Shown here: piece by piece, positions 11,756 to 23,536 of the stretch
Numbering within the stretch: the first letter of the stretch is position 1
Layout: the number at the start of each line of letters is the position of its first letter
Assembly: GCA_023105745.1 (NCBI GenBank)
Contig: JALGQZ010000002.1
Coordinates: 76,115,285-76,179,284 of the forward strand
Reading direction: 5' to 3'
Source of the DNA: Austropuccinia psidii
Lineage: Eukaryota > Basidiomycota > Pucciniomycetes > Pucciniales > Sphaerophragmiaceae
Length of the DNA stretch: 64,000 nt
Made by a program: the position numbers and the translations under genes
The notes under the pieces: generated by a model
The model's database searches: none
Told to the model about the DNA's origin: nothing
What the model saw: only the letters and a program-made list of their open reading frames with translations

Positions 11756-11781
11756 ATGTACGATGGCATGCCACCGTACAT
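11756..11781. promoter_or_regulatory. Element palindrome P3
   Basis: A 26-bp inverted repeat with one mismatch, outer arms ATGTACG/CGTACAT and centre TGGCATGCCA; half-sites CGA-N10-CCG. Unchanged in Unit B (50036-50061). It lies between the array and the 3' end of the Tet-like gene. Confidence 0.7.
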
Positions 11782-11905
11782 AATCCACTTCACCCCTTTT
11801 TCATGTGAGACACCCCATCTTCCGCACTCGAATCCATCCAATCCTGGTGTATATTGTCCTCTGCCTTACCCCACCATTACTTACCCAACACACATGCAAA
11901 TCTCC

Positions 11906-13117
11906 TCATTCTTTGAATCGGCATGAGATTGTATTACCATCCCTGATTTGATAGCCCGCTCTCTCGGCAATCTCATAATAGCCATGGTTTTTTTGCTGCA
12001 TTGTTTTTGCTAACCTGCTTGAGCATTGTGCGGACATACCCACTAGTGTTGTGCTTTCTTTGTCCTGAGCTGGATCAGTATAATGAACAAATGTACTACT
12101 GGCCCACACTACCTGAATGAGCCCATGACATGCGGATAGATCAATCCAAAAATGCTCATTTGGGAAAATCAATTTTCCACCTGTACACCGCTTTGACGCA
12201 TCTCTTTGAATTTGGCCGGTCCACTTATCAGCTTGAAACCACCATCCCGAAGCATACAGCGATGCATCCTTATTAACATGAGGTGCGTTTTTGAATCCAT
12301 TCATGGTGAAAGTGGGTGTGGAAGCGCACTCGAATGCACCCTGATTTGCGGGCATATTGCCTTCATAGTTGACTTTATCAAAAGACGGAACCCCCAATGA
12401 ATTGTAGAAATTTTGAATCTTCTCAAATAAATTATCCCAAACATATCGTAAGGATTGACCTAGAATGCAACCCACCAAGCTAAGATTGGGACCTCGGTTC
12501 TGCCATTCATCTTTTGCGTTTTCAATTTTCCCAACACTTCCATACAGACCAAATTGTTTATTCTTGGTGCTGCATTTGCGCCAGCCAATCGCAAACATAA
12601 ATCCCTCCAGTAATGCTCCATTGGTTGCAATCGGGTCGGTGAATCTCTTTTTGCGAAATAAGAATTGTGATAATTCATCCCATTGATTGACCTTGACTTC
12701 ACTCATTGTTGTGAATGGTCGGAATTCGACAAGGGCAATGAGTAATCCGGTTGAGGAGAAAATTGCCACACGGCCAAAGTGAATGCGTTTGATCTGATTG
12801 ACATCCACAACCCTCCGAATTTCACTTGGGGTGATATTTGCTGATACTGGCATTGATATTTGTGCTGTTGGGCGAGAGGAGGAAAACAACCTATTCATTC
12901 GGGCCGTTTTGCGCTCATTTGTCTTTTGGGATCTGCTACTATTCCCGAGTCGTTGAGGGATCACTATGTGTTGAAGCACACAAGATATCAGACCCTGCCA
13001 AGGAGCTTTCTTCGGCACACATCCTTTGACTTCCCTGTTGGAGCCCACATGACATTGGCACAATCTGAACCGAATAAAGCCAATGTTCTTCCGTGGGGCC
13101 CAATGAGGGTGCCACAT
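11906..13117 (-). CDS. Tet/JBP-like 2-oxoglutarate Fe(II) dioxygenase (Unit A copy)
   Basis: A single 403-codon frame without obvious introns. The C-terminal two thirds match the fungal Tet-like dioxygenase pattern: GWRKC, YGSVGKIENAKDEW, the FKNAPH segment before the metal-binding motif, a GG turn, VWASSTFVH and GMSAQ. The family oxidises 5-methylcytosine in DNA, or thymine in JBP proteins. Metal ligands would be His280, residue 282 and His345. Residue 282 is Asn (codon at 12272-12274), while Unit B has Asp, so this copy has lost an iron ligand and should be inactive. No Arg follows His345 within about 18 residues, where many 2OG enzymes have one. TATATA lies only about 15 bp upstream of the ATG, so the start is uncertain. 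The 3' end converges on gene 3. Confidence 0.85.
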   Translation of the reverse strand: MWHPHWAPRKNIGFIRFRLCQCHVGSNREVKGCVPKKAPWQGLISCVLQHIVIPQRLGNSSRSQKTNERKTARMNRLFSSSRPTAQISMPVSANITPSEIRRVVDVNQIKRIHFGRVAIFSSTGLLIALVEFRPFTTMSEVKVNQWDELSQFLFRKKRFTDPIATNGALLEGFMFAIGWRKCSTKNKQFGLYGSVGKIENAKDEWQNRGPNLSLVGCILGQSLRYVWDNLFEKIQNFYNSLGVPSFDKVNYEGNMPANQGAFECASTPTFTMNGFKNAPHVNKDASLYASGWWFQADKWTGQIQRDASKRCTGGKLIFPNEHFWIDLSACHGLIQVVWASSTFVHYTDPAQDKESTTLVGMSAQCSSRLAKTMQQKNHGYYEIAERAGYQIRDGNTISCRFKE

Positions 13118-13668
13118 AAATGTGGAAGCATATATACACTGAGATTAAGCGAGAAACTCACACTTTCCTTCCTCAGCCCAACGCTTTCTCGCGAGTTCTC
13201 TTTTACGCTCTTTTCCTTTTTTCGTGAATGGCATGCTTTCAGCAGAAAACAAATGAAACCGAATGATTACTGATTTATTAATATCACCTAAGTTGAATTG
13301 CGGTTGATGAATCTTTTTTGATTGCGGCTAAAAAGAAAGATCACACCTGACCTTGGCAAATTTGCGATCTCAAATACCTGAAGCTGAAAATTGCAGTGGA
13401 TAGTGCATTATTCAATTTTACACATTGATGTTCCCATGCAATAACTTTCCAATCCAACCATTTGGAATATTGCAAGCACACGCAAATGCAATATGCATCC
13501 TACTGCGGATCCCTAGCTATCCTAGTCCTCTTGAAAGACACAGGAACATTTGGCCTATTATGGGCTGGCGGGAAGTGATAAACGCGACTTCCCGCAATGC
13601 CCCCACGTGTGCTACTCGTGGGCACAACACCTGACTCAGCTTGCGTCTTGTTGGAGTCTTTGCAATGA

Positions 13669-13692
13669 TGTACGGAGGCATGCCGCCGTACA
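13669..13692. promoter_or_regulatory. Element palindrome P4
   Basis: TGTACGGAGGCA / TGCCGCCGTACA inverted repeat with one mismatch and perfect CGG-N10-CCG half-sites. Unit B copy at 51935-51958. It lies between the Tet-like gene's 5' end and gene 5's 3' end. Confidence 0.7.
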
Positions 13693-13783
13693 ATTACTAT
13701 TGGTACTCAGACTGTGGCATCCGGGCAGTAGTAGGATAAGAAGTCATGATTATTAAACTCATAAATCACTTTGAAAAATTAAA

Positions 13784-16044
13784 TTACAATCTATCTAGTA
13801 CAAAGCTAATCAAAAACGGGTCAATCCTGGTTGTGAGTTTAGCTGACCTGGGTACCGTCAAGGTGACCTCATCACTTGAACCAAGACCGCGTTTCGCCAC
13901 CCAGGCATCACCAAAGTCTAATAATAAGCATCGTGCAAATTCAAATCTAAGAGGTACAGTGGGGTTAAAAGACTCTGATGAGAAGAAACGTTTATTCAGT
14001 AAATTACATATATACTTATTAGTACGTAGCCACACTGGCTCCACTAGATTTTTACCCTCTGAAAGTTTTGCGGAAATGTCAATTAGTGATAAAGCCCCTT
14101 TAACTGAGCTTGTTCTCCAGTCATCTGAGCATACCATCAAACCACGAACCCCCGCCGCACAGAATGCCGCTAATATACCATAGCAAATTCGATTTATTCC
14201 GAGATTCTTGTGACACGCCAAAAGATCTTTGATGGCCTCATTTTTTTTTGAGTTCGTGAGTTTCCCTTTGATTCCATTAACTTCGACCTTTGTATGTGCA
14301 TGTACCATGTTGTACGCAATCATCAAATGGATAACTGTATCCATTAGATCCTCTAGGTTCTTGTGCGGCTTTGTGGATATCTCATTGTCAGCCCCGCCAC
14401 CTTCAATGCTGAGTTGGGTTGCACGTTGCTTCGATTTACTCAAGCAGGAGGCAAGGTATTCAACTGCTCCGCGTTCGAGTCCAAGAGGATCGGTCAAATT
14501 TGATGTTGGTGCAACATATGGTTTGGGTGCAACCACATTGTATGAGACTAAACTAATGGATTCAAACATAACATTTGCCCAAAAATGTTTAACTGGATTG
14601 GCGGGGTAAAGAAGGCTCTGAACCATTTTGAAGAAGGAGTGTTCAGATTTTGGGAGATTCTCTGGAGGTTTAGCTGATTCCTTCATCAATTTGAGATTCC
14701 AAATGTTATGATCAAAAAACGCTTCTGTTTCGGTTGGCTTAAAAAATTCTAACCCTGTATATTGCCATTTATATCACCAGTCAACAGCCAATAATCATGT
14801 ATCATGCACAAAGATAAAACTCACCTGCCATCTCAAGGTCCTCCAGCCAGGCCGACATTTTAAGCTCTCGGTTACTGATCACCTTAATACCAACAGGCAG
14901 GAATGTATGAGCATCTTTTGTTCGTAAATTGTCCCATCAATTTTTGTAAATACTATTGATATTATCATGCCGCCTTTTCCATGATTGTTGAGTAATATTG
15001 GAATAATAATTCAAAACGCCTGCAAACTCTTCCATGCGGGATAAAAATGTTCCTTGAAAATTAGCAGACAATGACACTTCGGGCTCAGGGTCAGGAACTA
15101 TATCAGTCATATCTTGTCCCATTGTATCATGTTTAATTGTTTGCCTTTCTTGAAAGGCTTGAATATTCCGAGGAGAGGCGGGAGGGGTTGCATCATGCAT
15201 TGTTTCATTGGGTATCGGGGGCTTTCAGTATGTGGAGCTTCATCATGGATTGTTTCATTGAGTATTGGGGGGGTTCAGTATGCGGAGGTGGATTATCAAT
15301 ATGGTCCCCTTCAACATTGATAATTTCATGACCTTGATTGCGAGAATCGTTTGCGGCTTCAAAGGTACGGCGTTTTTTGTTTGTTTTTTTGGTCGCATGT
15401 ATATTTGGTCTTTTTCCTAATCCTTTGCCTGGAAATCCAATTACGACTCGAGATCCTTCAGGTAGAGATTCTCCCACCTCCACACCTGCCCATATATTGT
15501 AAGCAGCTATTTTTATCAACTTTGTTTTGAATTGGTAATGGACTTACGGTTCAAATCCATTTTGAGCAGGCTCATGGCTTCAGAAATCTTTTGACGCACA
15601 TAATCAGGAATTTTACTATCATTTTGGATTTTTTTGAGCCTTGGGATTGTTTGAGCAATGTTGGAGACAAATTGTTCCTTGGATATAATTTCCACCTCCC
15701 CGCTGAAAATTACCTCATCTTGCCCATCATCTTCTGTCGGTGCACAAGGTTCAACAGTCTTTTCCTTCTCATAACTTTGAAAATTCGGTTTCTGAGAGCT
15801 TGGAGGCTGACCTGAAATAAAGGCTATGACACAATATCAGCTTTTGGGAGATTAGAAATGTTCAAGATGGATGCATACTCACATTCTGGAAGAACTGGTG
15901 GATCTTGATTATCTTCATGTGACTGGCTCTCTACTTCAATGCCTAATTCACGACTACTGGCGATATCAGAGATTTCACTTCCACTCTCTGGGGCTGAAGT
16001 TGGTCGTTCATTGAATTCACTTGAATTTCCGGGGTTTGGGCCAT
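13784..16044 (-). pseudogene. Gene 5 (Unit A copy): unknown, probably nuclear protein
   Basis: Same exon layout as the better Unit B copy (52077-54293). The start ATG at 16042-16044 survives, but two bases are lost a few codons later (AAACCCCGGAAA against AAACCCTGGGAAA in B). The basic patch KKTNKKRR suggests nuclear import. The last exon, from about 14740, is a long conserved block of about 300 residues with no motif I recognise. A 7-C run near 15270 that breaks the frame and a TGA near 14937 are shared with Unit B. The frame ends at 13784, slightly later than in B. Confidence 0.6.
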
Positions 16045-16587
16045 AGCGGAGGTAGTTTATTAAGCAAATAGATGGTGACGAGTTGATTGATAACTTGTTT
16101 GAAAATTTTTGAATAAAAAGATCCAAATTCAAGAAAAAAGGTGCAAGTAAAATAATCGCATTTGCAAAATGCAATTTGTCGGGAAATTGAAGGAGGCGAT
16201 GTTTTGCAAATTATTTCATATCATGCAAATGAAATCACTTCCCTGTGAGACATTGAATAAAGTTGACTAGTGAGAAACCTACTAAAGTCAACTTTTGAAC
16301 TATTCAACGCTCATGAGGTAAGGACTAAGCAAAGTGTTCCATTTGAATGATATGAAATAAAATGGTTTGTCGGCGAAACAGGAGACACAATTCTCTTGTC
16401 TTAAATAGTCCACTTATTAGGTTTTAATTTGTGAGTCTCATGATTTAAACCCTAACCACAACATTGTGAATATACTGACCAATTTCCCCTTAGGTCCTGT
16501 TGGCAGAGAAGGCCACTCAGCAGATTTCGGCGATTGCCTTCATTGTGTACGCCAACAAGCCACCATACACTATGGATGTAGTACGGA
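16045..16587. other. Region upstream of gene 5
   Basis: AT-rich spacer conserved with Unit B 54294-54837 and without a supported gene. It should hold the gene 5 promoter. It ends with a weak palindrome of the common family at 16545-16570 (GTGTACG ... CATACAC; better in B). Confidence 0.5.
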
Positions 16588-17013
16588 AGCATAAGGATAA
16601 GTCGTGTCAGGAGCATGTTGAGAGGCACTCCGCGAGCGTAAGGATAAGTGGTGTCGGGAGCATGTCGGGAGGGCACTAGACAAGCGTAAGGATGAGTGGT
16701 GTCGGGAGCATGTCGGGAGGGCACCACACAAGCGTAAGGATAAGTGGTGTCGGGAGCATGTCGGGAGGGCACCACACAAGCGTAAGGATAAGTGGTGTTG
16801 GGAGCATGTCGGGAGTGCACTCCGCGAGCGCAAGGTTGGTAAGCAGTGTCGGGAGGATGTTGGGAGGGAAATACACAAGCGTAAGGATAATTGGTGTCGG
16901 GAGCATCTCGGGAGTGCACTCCGCGAGCGTAATGATTGTAAGCAGTGTCGGGAGCATATCGGCAGGGCACTTGAGCGAGCGTAAGGATAAGTGATGTCGG
17001 GAGCATGTTGGGA
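16588..17013. repeat. Right subterminal 48-bp tandem array (Unit A)
   Basis: Units with GCGTAAGGAT and GTCGGGAGCATGTCGGGAG blocks; starts at 16684, 16732 and 16780 show an exact 48-bp period, other units vary. The array lies 400-800 bp inside the right terminus, where CACTA elements carry transposase or accessory-protein binding repeats. Since 48 divides by three, a long minus-strand frame stays open; I treat it as non-coding. Confidence 0.85.
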
Positions 17014-17361
17014 GTGCACCACGTGAGCATAAAGATGGTATGGGCGGGGGTGTGAAAGCGTAAGGAGTGGTCAGGACGGAGATGGGGGGGCAGTGTCAGA
17101 GTCTCATCTGGAGGGCGGTGTGGGCTTGTAAGCATGCGAAGCATCGGGGCGGATTAGGTGGGGATGCGGAAGCCAATGAGGTGAAATTACCCAAACATTG
17201 TGAATAGTGTTGAAATGGGTTTGGGCTTTGAGTGACATTCTCATGTGACACATGTGACGATTGACGTTGTCTTGACGCTGACGTGACGTGACCCACTAAA
17301 TCCAGGGACTATAAAGTGACACTAACGCGACTGAAGCAAGATTTTATACTGAAAGCGGTGC

Positions 17362-17407
17362 GACATGAAGTCAATTGCCGACGATTGACACGAGATTTGC
17401 CCTGGTG
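17362..17407 (-). repeat. Right terminal inverted repeat of Unit A
   Basis: Read inward it starts CACCAGGGCAAATCTCGTG and contains an internal inverted pair GTCAAT ... ATTGAC. It matches Unit B's ends (34996-35041, 55710-55755) and Unit C's left end with a few mismatches. Confidence 0.92.
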
Positions 17408-20400
17408 CCACTTCCCAAACTGGGAAAAACAGCTCTTGCCTACTAAGGCAAAGAACTTTAAAAGTGCATCAGGGAAGATGACTTCCATTGGAACAATTAT
17501 CAAAGAGATAATTATACCCCACAGGAGGGTAATATCAGACTCAACCCAGAGTTTGTAATGCTTGAGGATGCACACATCCAAGGGTTTCTCCTGGGAACAG
17601 ATTACCAGAGGATGTATGGCATAGACATTTACAACAGTAAAAACAGGCACACAACCATTGGTACTAACAAGGAAAAGAAATTTTCACTTGATATATACCA
17701 GATATCTTCCCAAGACCCACTAGAAGAGCTTCTGAAGGAATTCAGAGAGGGACAGTTTAGCACTACCCTCACCAGTAAACAAAAACTAAGTTTACTGAAG
17801 ATGCTGAGAAAGAATAGACCAGCATTTGCCATTGGTGAAGAACCATTAGGCAAGATCAAGGGCCATGATATAGAACTATATCTGGATGTGGAAAGGCCTT
17901 ATCCACCCATGCTGAGGAGACCTCCTTATCCAGCAAGCCTGGAAACCAGGAAGGAAATTGAGAAACATATCAATGAACTCCTGGACATGGATGTTATCAG
18001 AAAGATTGGACATAATGAGATAGTGGAAATCACCACTCCTGTCCTCATCACCTGGCATGATGGCAAGTCTAGATTGTGTGGAGATTTCAGAGCCCTGAAT
18101 AACTACACAAAAGCAGACAGGTACCCTATACCAAGGATACCTCATGTCTTGGATAAGCTGGCAAAAGCCAAATACATAACCAAAATGGATTTCATGAAAG
18201 CCTTCCGCCAAAATGGAGTTAAACCAAACTCCATGTATTTACTCAGAATAATATGTCATATGGGCATATATGAGTACACCAGAATGCCATTTGGCATCAA
18301 GAATGCACCAGCCCACTTCCAAAGGATGATGGACACCATATTTCAAGAAGAAATAATGGAAGGCTGGATGGTAGTATATATTGATGATATCATTATATAC
18401 TCAGCGACATGGGAAGACCATGTAAAATACATAGACAGAGCTCTAAGTAAATGTACACCCATCAATCTGAAAATTTCACTTAAAAAGTGTAATTTTGGCC
18501 AACAAGAGCTACTAGCTCCAGGACACAAAGTCTCAGGCCTTAGTCTGGCAATTGACCAGAATAAAGTAGCAGCAGTATTGCAAAAGCCAGTACCAAAGAG
18601 CATCAAAGAGATGCAATCTTTGCTTGGGTTTGCTAGCTACTATAGAAACCACATCAAGAATTTTTCCCATATAACTAGTAGTTTATACAGGTTATGCTCA
18701 CAAGATGTAGTTTTTGAAATAACCAAGGAAAGAAGGGATGCATATGAGAGGATCAAACATGAACTCACAAATGCACCTGTGCTCATCTTACCTGACTTTC
18801 AACTACCATTCAAGCTGTATATAGATGCAGCATGCAGTCAAAGCCTAGGAGCAGCCCTTCACCAAAGACAAATTGTGGATGGTGAACCAAGAGAAGGAGT
18901 AATTTGCTACATCTCAAGGCAGCTGAAAGATTCAGAAGCCAGGTATGGGGCTACCCAGACTGAATGCCTATGCCTAGTCTGGGCTCTAGAGAAACTCCAT
19001 TATCATTTGGAGGGTGCAGTCTTTGAAGTCTACACAGACTGCACAGCCTTGAAGTCTTTACTAAACATGAAGACTACAAATAGACACATGCTGAGATGGC
19101 AAATAGCCATCCAGGAGTATAGAGGGAACATTACCATCATATACAAAGAAGATAAAAGTCATACCAATGCAGATGGCCTTAGCAGATGGCCACTGGACAA
19201 TGTCAAAAGCAATCCAGCTTATGATCCTGAAGTTGCAGCCAATATTCCTATCCATTTCATGGAAATAGATAGGAAAAAGAACTTCAGATTTGCTGAATGG
19301 GCACCAGAAAGTGGCACCCTTGACAGTGGAAACACTGATTCAGAAGGGACAGAAACTCCCATACTGGGAATAAGTTCCTCAGAACTACACAATGAATTTT
19401 TAAGTGCAGTAATAAAGTCTCATGCCAAGCACAAACAGTGTGGCATATTACTACAGCTCCTTCAACAAAAGTACAGGAGTCCAGAACTGGAATCCCAGCT
19501 GGAAGAGCCCTGGTTGAGGGCCTATAAGGATAACAAGTTTTTCCTTATAGATGGCCTGCTCTACCACAGAGAAAAGCACACAAGTGCACTCACAGTGGTA
19601 GACAGAGACCACAGTTCATTGGTCCTGCAAGAATGCCATTACTGCCCCTACATGGGACACATGAGTGAGGACAGGACCAAAGAGAGGGTAGCAAGCACAG
19701 CTTGGTGGCCCAAGTGGGAACAAGAGTTGAGTGAATACATCAACACTTGTGATAGATGCCAAATGTCAAATAGGAAACATGGGAAGAAGTATGGGTTACT
19801 TCAACACATAAAAGAACCCAAGCACCCATGGGAAATCATCAACATGGATGCCACAAAGAGGACACAGCCATGGATACTGTTTTTTTATTTTGGAATAACA
19901 TCATATCATCATTAGTAATAGGGACCCAAAATTCACATCTGAATTTTGGACCAACTTGTATGACATGCTTGGCACCAAGCTTGCTTTTTCCACAGCTTAC
20001 CATCCTCAAACAGATGGCCTAGCTGAAAGGATGATCCAGACTATGGAGGACATCCTTAGAAGATTCTGTGCCTATGGCATGGAATATAAAGACCATGAAG
20101 GATACACCCATGATTGGGTTACCCTTCTACCAGCTGTCCAACTGGCTTATAATACTAGTCAGCACTCTACCACAGGAAAAACACCTGCACTGGTAGAAAA
20201 AGGGTGGAACCCCTTATTGCCTGTGGATCATCTGAAGAAGAATCTTCTAACCATCCACCCCACAGGCAAAGCCTTCCATGATATGTGGAAGAGGGCTTGT
20301 GACACAGCTGCTAAATGTATAGCTGAAGCAAAAGATTATAATAAGCAGAGGTGGGACAAGACACACATGGAACCTGACTTTAAAGAAGGGGACCAGGTGC

Positions 20401-20846
20401 TAGTGTCTACACTGAACTTTAATAATCTTAAAGGACCCAAGAAGATGAGGGACTCATTTGTAGGGCCTTTTACTATCATTAAGTTGATAGGAAAGAATGC
20501 AGTGGAAGTCAAACTTACAGAGGAATTTTCCAGGAAGCACCCAGTCTTCCCAGTAAGTTTGGTCAAACCATACTTCCAAACAGAGGAGGATAAATTCCCC
20601 TCCAGGAAGAAGAACCCCACACCACCTAACATAGTGGAAGTGGAAGACTCCCCAGGACCTGTGAGTAAGATCATCAGGGCCAGGAAGATCAGACTTAATG
20701 GGAAGGATCAAAGACAATAATTAGTCAGATTTAAGCACCAAACAGCTGATAAAGACAAATGGTTGGCAGAAGATGCCATACCAGATGGGAACCTTCATCT
20801 AAGGAGATTCAGGGCCTCTAGGAGGACTGAACAGTCTCATCAATGA
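17408..20846 (+). pseudogene. Gypsy-1 pol polyprotein (Ty3/gypsy), 5'-truncated by Unit A
   Basis: Begins inside the protease region at the Unit A border. In order: reverse transcriptase with VVYIDDI (about 18376), RNase H with LYIDAA (about 18820), zinc-binding HHCC integrase N-terminus with CDRCQ (about 19750), integrase core, and a chromodomain-like tail (LVRFKH ... WLAEDAIP). Lesions: a frame break near 17555, loss of about 100 bp of the integrase core near 19850 removing the first catalytic Asp region, frame shifts at 19870-19960, and a TAA at 20718-20720 that splits off the tail. The gag and 5' LTR must lie left of the window, beyond Unit A. Confidence 0.93.
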
Positions 20847-20870
20847 TGAGCCTTTTTTAGAGGGAGGGTA

Positions 20871-22307
20871 TGTCAGCCTGTGACTCAAAACCAGAGCACA
20901 AGCATGACAGCCAAAATACCATAAACCAATGGTATAGCCAAGATACCACCAAGACATGGAACTGAGCCAAATTAGCTCAAAAGATATCAAAAGAAAGAGG
21001 AAACTCACCTCTTTCTGAAAATATAAGTCTCATCACCATAGGACAATAAATAACAAAGTTATTCCTGCTCAAAGCTATTGCTGAGCATAAACCTTAATTT
21101 TCACCTCTCATCTAAAATCTAGAAGGAGAGGCTTAACCCCATCAAATGGGTATTCCAAATGAAGCTCTAAGCTAGGGCTATCCAAGGGTACCAGCCAAAC
21201 TGAGCTAGCACCAGTATTACTTGAGTTATGGTCAAATTCAGGCCAAATAAGGGTGAACAAAACATTCACCTCACATCTAACCTCTACAGTTTTAGTGTGG
21301 GATACTTGAAGTGGGGTCTTTTTGGAAAGAGCACAATCAGGGCTATCTGATGGCGCCATCCACTTCTTCATATCTCACCTATAACAGAAGTTATGAGGCA
21401 AACAAGCTCAATACAGCTTCTTGCCCAAACCATGCCTATGTACAAAAACCTTGTACATGGGATAACTCTGTCATATTTAATGATAACCATACCAAATTGG
21501 GTATCATTGTGTAGAGCCCATACAGGACTATTCAATGAACCAACTATGAGTATGATATCTCAAAAACTGACAGAGTTATGGCCATTTGAAGGTTATATTC
21601 CCACAATATGACCAATACAACTGTATTATGACAGGATACAGTTGTACTCTGATTATGAGGTGTCAAACAGACAAACAAGCATGTTAATACTTCAATACCT
21701 CATAAGTAAGTCAATACTGGGGTCCCATACAGTTTCTGTACAGCATTCTACGCGTCATACACATCAGAATCAGGCTGTGAGGTCCCCAGATGAAGCTTTT
21801 CACCCTGTATTGGTGAAAACTGCCCAGATGTGGTTTCAAAACCACATCTGAGCCCAATACAGGGCATACAGGCTGTTTGCAAACCACAAGTCAGTCCTAG
21901 AGAGTAAAAAATCTTCACTTCCTCTTTGTGGAAAGGTCTAGCACACTTTCCACCCCATTTCAGGATAAAAAGGAAGCTTTTCACAGCCAGAATTGTCTCC
22001 TCATCCTGCTCTTGAATACCCTACGTAGTAAACTGTCAAAAAAAGTTTTACTCTTGGGTAATAAACAGGCATAATTATATATTTAATTCTTGTAACTCTT
22101 ATTATAGTAACCCAACTGGTAAGATTGCACCCTGGGTTCTCAATAGCGCTCACCACCACTATTATTCAATAGTAGAACCCCTTAATTATATTATAAATCA
22201 TCTTTTAAACCAAAAATCATTATTTTAAACCAATTTTCTACGTGTCACAGTCATAATTCTAGTAGTAAATACTCTTAGTACTGCTTCAATATAGACTCAA
22301 CCTGACA
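20871..22307 (+). mobile_element. Gypsy-1 3' LTR (family LTR-2)
   Basis: Starts TGTCAGCC directly after the purine tract GAGGGAGGGTA and ends CCTGACA. 1437 bp. A second copy stands alone at 26162-27584. The right flank ACAGC (22308-22312) should be one copy of the 5-bp target duplication. Confidence 0.92.
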
Positions 22308-22676
22308 ACAGCTGTACAAGAATGTAACATGCAATCATGCCAAACCATCAAGTCAAATTTCTCAAATGCATCCCTTTGATTAACCTTGTTGGAAAAGCTC
22401 AGCCTAACTACCTCACAGCGGCTGGGTACGCAAGGTTATGCTGGGGCATGCATGTCGTATGACAGGCGCCCACCAATGAAGTTCACCCCTGCAAATTCTC
22501 AGGCCAGCACACGCTTTCACACACACCCTTCATGGGTCATATGCAGACAATGTTCACATGCTTGGAGAGCCTTTTAGTGCCTGTGTTCCAGCCCAAAAAT
22601 TGAGGGGGTGGGTGGCCTAATTAATCACAGATGATAATACGTCAGTGAAAAAACTTGAGGTGGGGTGAAATGGGTC

Positions 22677-22702
22677 ATGTACGGTGACATGCTGCCATAC
22701 AT
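22677..22702. promoter_or_regulatory. Element palindrome in Unit D
   Basis: ATGTACGGTGACA / TGCTGCCATACAT, the same family as P1-P6, in the position of P3. Half-sites CGG-N10-CCA. Confidence 0.55.
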
Positions 22703-22789
22703 GGTCATTCCTCCCCACCTACAGGTGATGCTATTCTCACTTGTGGTCAATGCTGGGACCATTTGTAGGGACCAGTATCCTGGTCCCTC

Positions 22790-23160
22790 ATACAAAAATT
22801 CTTATTCCTGTCCAGGATCCTGAGGCTTCACATGCAAATCCTTACACCTGTGAAGGAGCCCCGACGTTTAGAACACAAATCTTTATGTTTGTTCAGGATC
22901 CTGAGAAAGGAGAAAATCCCTTACACCTGTCCAAGCTCCCAACACGTCACACACAAATCCTTACGTTAGTCCAGGTTCCCAACAATTCAAGCCACTTTTT
23001 CCACCAGGGCAGGCTCTTTACAATTCCAAAAATTCCTCATGCCCCTGCAGGCTCCCAATGCTTCAAACCCAATTCCTTACCCTTGTACAGGCTCCCAATA
23101 ATTCAAACAATTCCTTATGCCAGTGCAGGCTCCCAATGCTTCACATAATTCCTTACACAT
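22790..23160. repeat. Diverged tandem array of Unit D
   Basis: Reverse-complement relatives of the 11126-11705 array: repeats of ATCCTTACACCTGT and CAGGCTCCCAA. Fewer and more diverged units. Confidence 0.7.
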
Positions 23161-23536
23161 GTAACAGTAATAGCGTGTGACCATAGGAAAGGCAATGACT
23201 CATGAATTTTTGGTGGGTTGCTCATATGCGGGGAACCCCAGGTTTTTTAAAGACAAGTTCTCAAACGGCTGAGAACATAGGATGAAGAGAATTCAGAAGG
23301 CAATGATGCTTCCTATTTCCAGAATTCCTGAAAAAGAGGATCACAAAGATAAATACTGAAAGAAAAATTTGGTGGGGCACATAAAAAAATTAGTTGCACA
23401 ATTGGAAAACAAGGAAATCTCACAGTAAAAAGAAAGCTATAACCACAATGGAAAAAATTGTGTATTTATTACAACTAGCTTATTTAAAAGATTGTATTAC
23501 AAATGGAAACAAGTGACAAGGAAATGCTTTTTTTTA

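Larger units (their letters stand above)
1..17407 (+). mobile_element. Unit A: CACTA/Plavaka-like giant DNA transposon, right-hand portion
   Basis: The stretch is collinear with Unit B (position 1 matches 39706; the right end matches 55755), with the same genes on the same strands. The right end is an inverted repeat ending GCCCTGGTG at 17407; the left end and the transposase gene lie outside the window. The flank is the protease-coding part of Gypsy-1, so Unit A is inserted in that retrotransposon; the right-hand candidate 3-bp target duplication is CCA (17408-17410). Contents in order: solo LTR (57-1891), gene 1, SNF2 helicase, Zn2Cys6 gene 3, tandem array, Tet-like dioxygenase, gene 5, right subterminal array, terminal repeat. 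Every gene carries at least one apparent lesion. Confidence 0.9.

Noticed and set aside
11143..11841. Minus-strand frame (about 230 codons) over the internal tandem array
   Set aside because: Repeat-driven composition; Unit B has it broken into shorter frames.
13746..14183. Plus-strand frames opposite gene 5
   Set aside because: Opposite-strand shadow of the conserved last exon of gene 5.
16452..17144. Long minus-strand frame (about 230 codons) with a repeated PDTTYPYAC motif
   Set aside because: It covers the 48-bp array. A period divisible by three keeps the frame open, the Unit B equivalent is frame-broken, and no start or splice context supports it.
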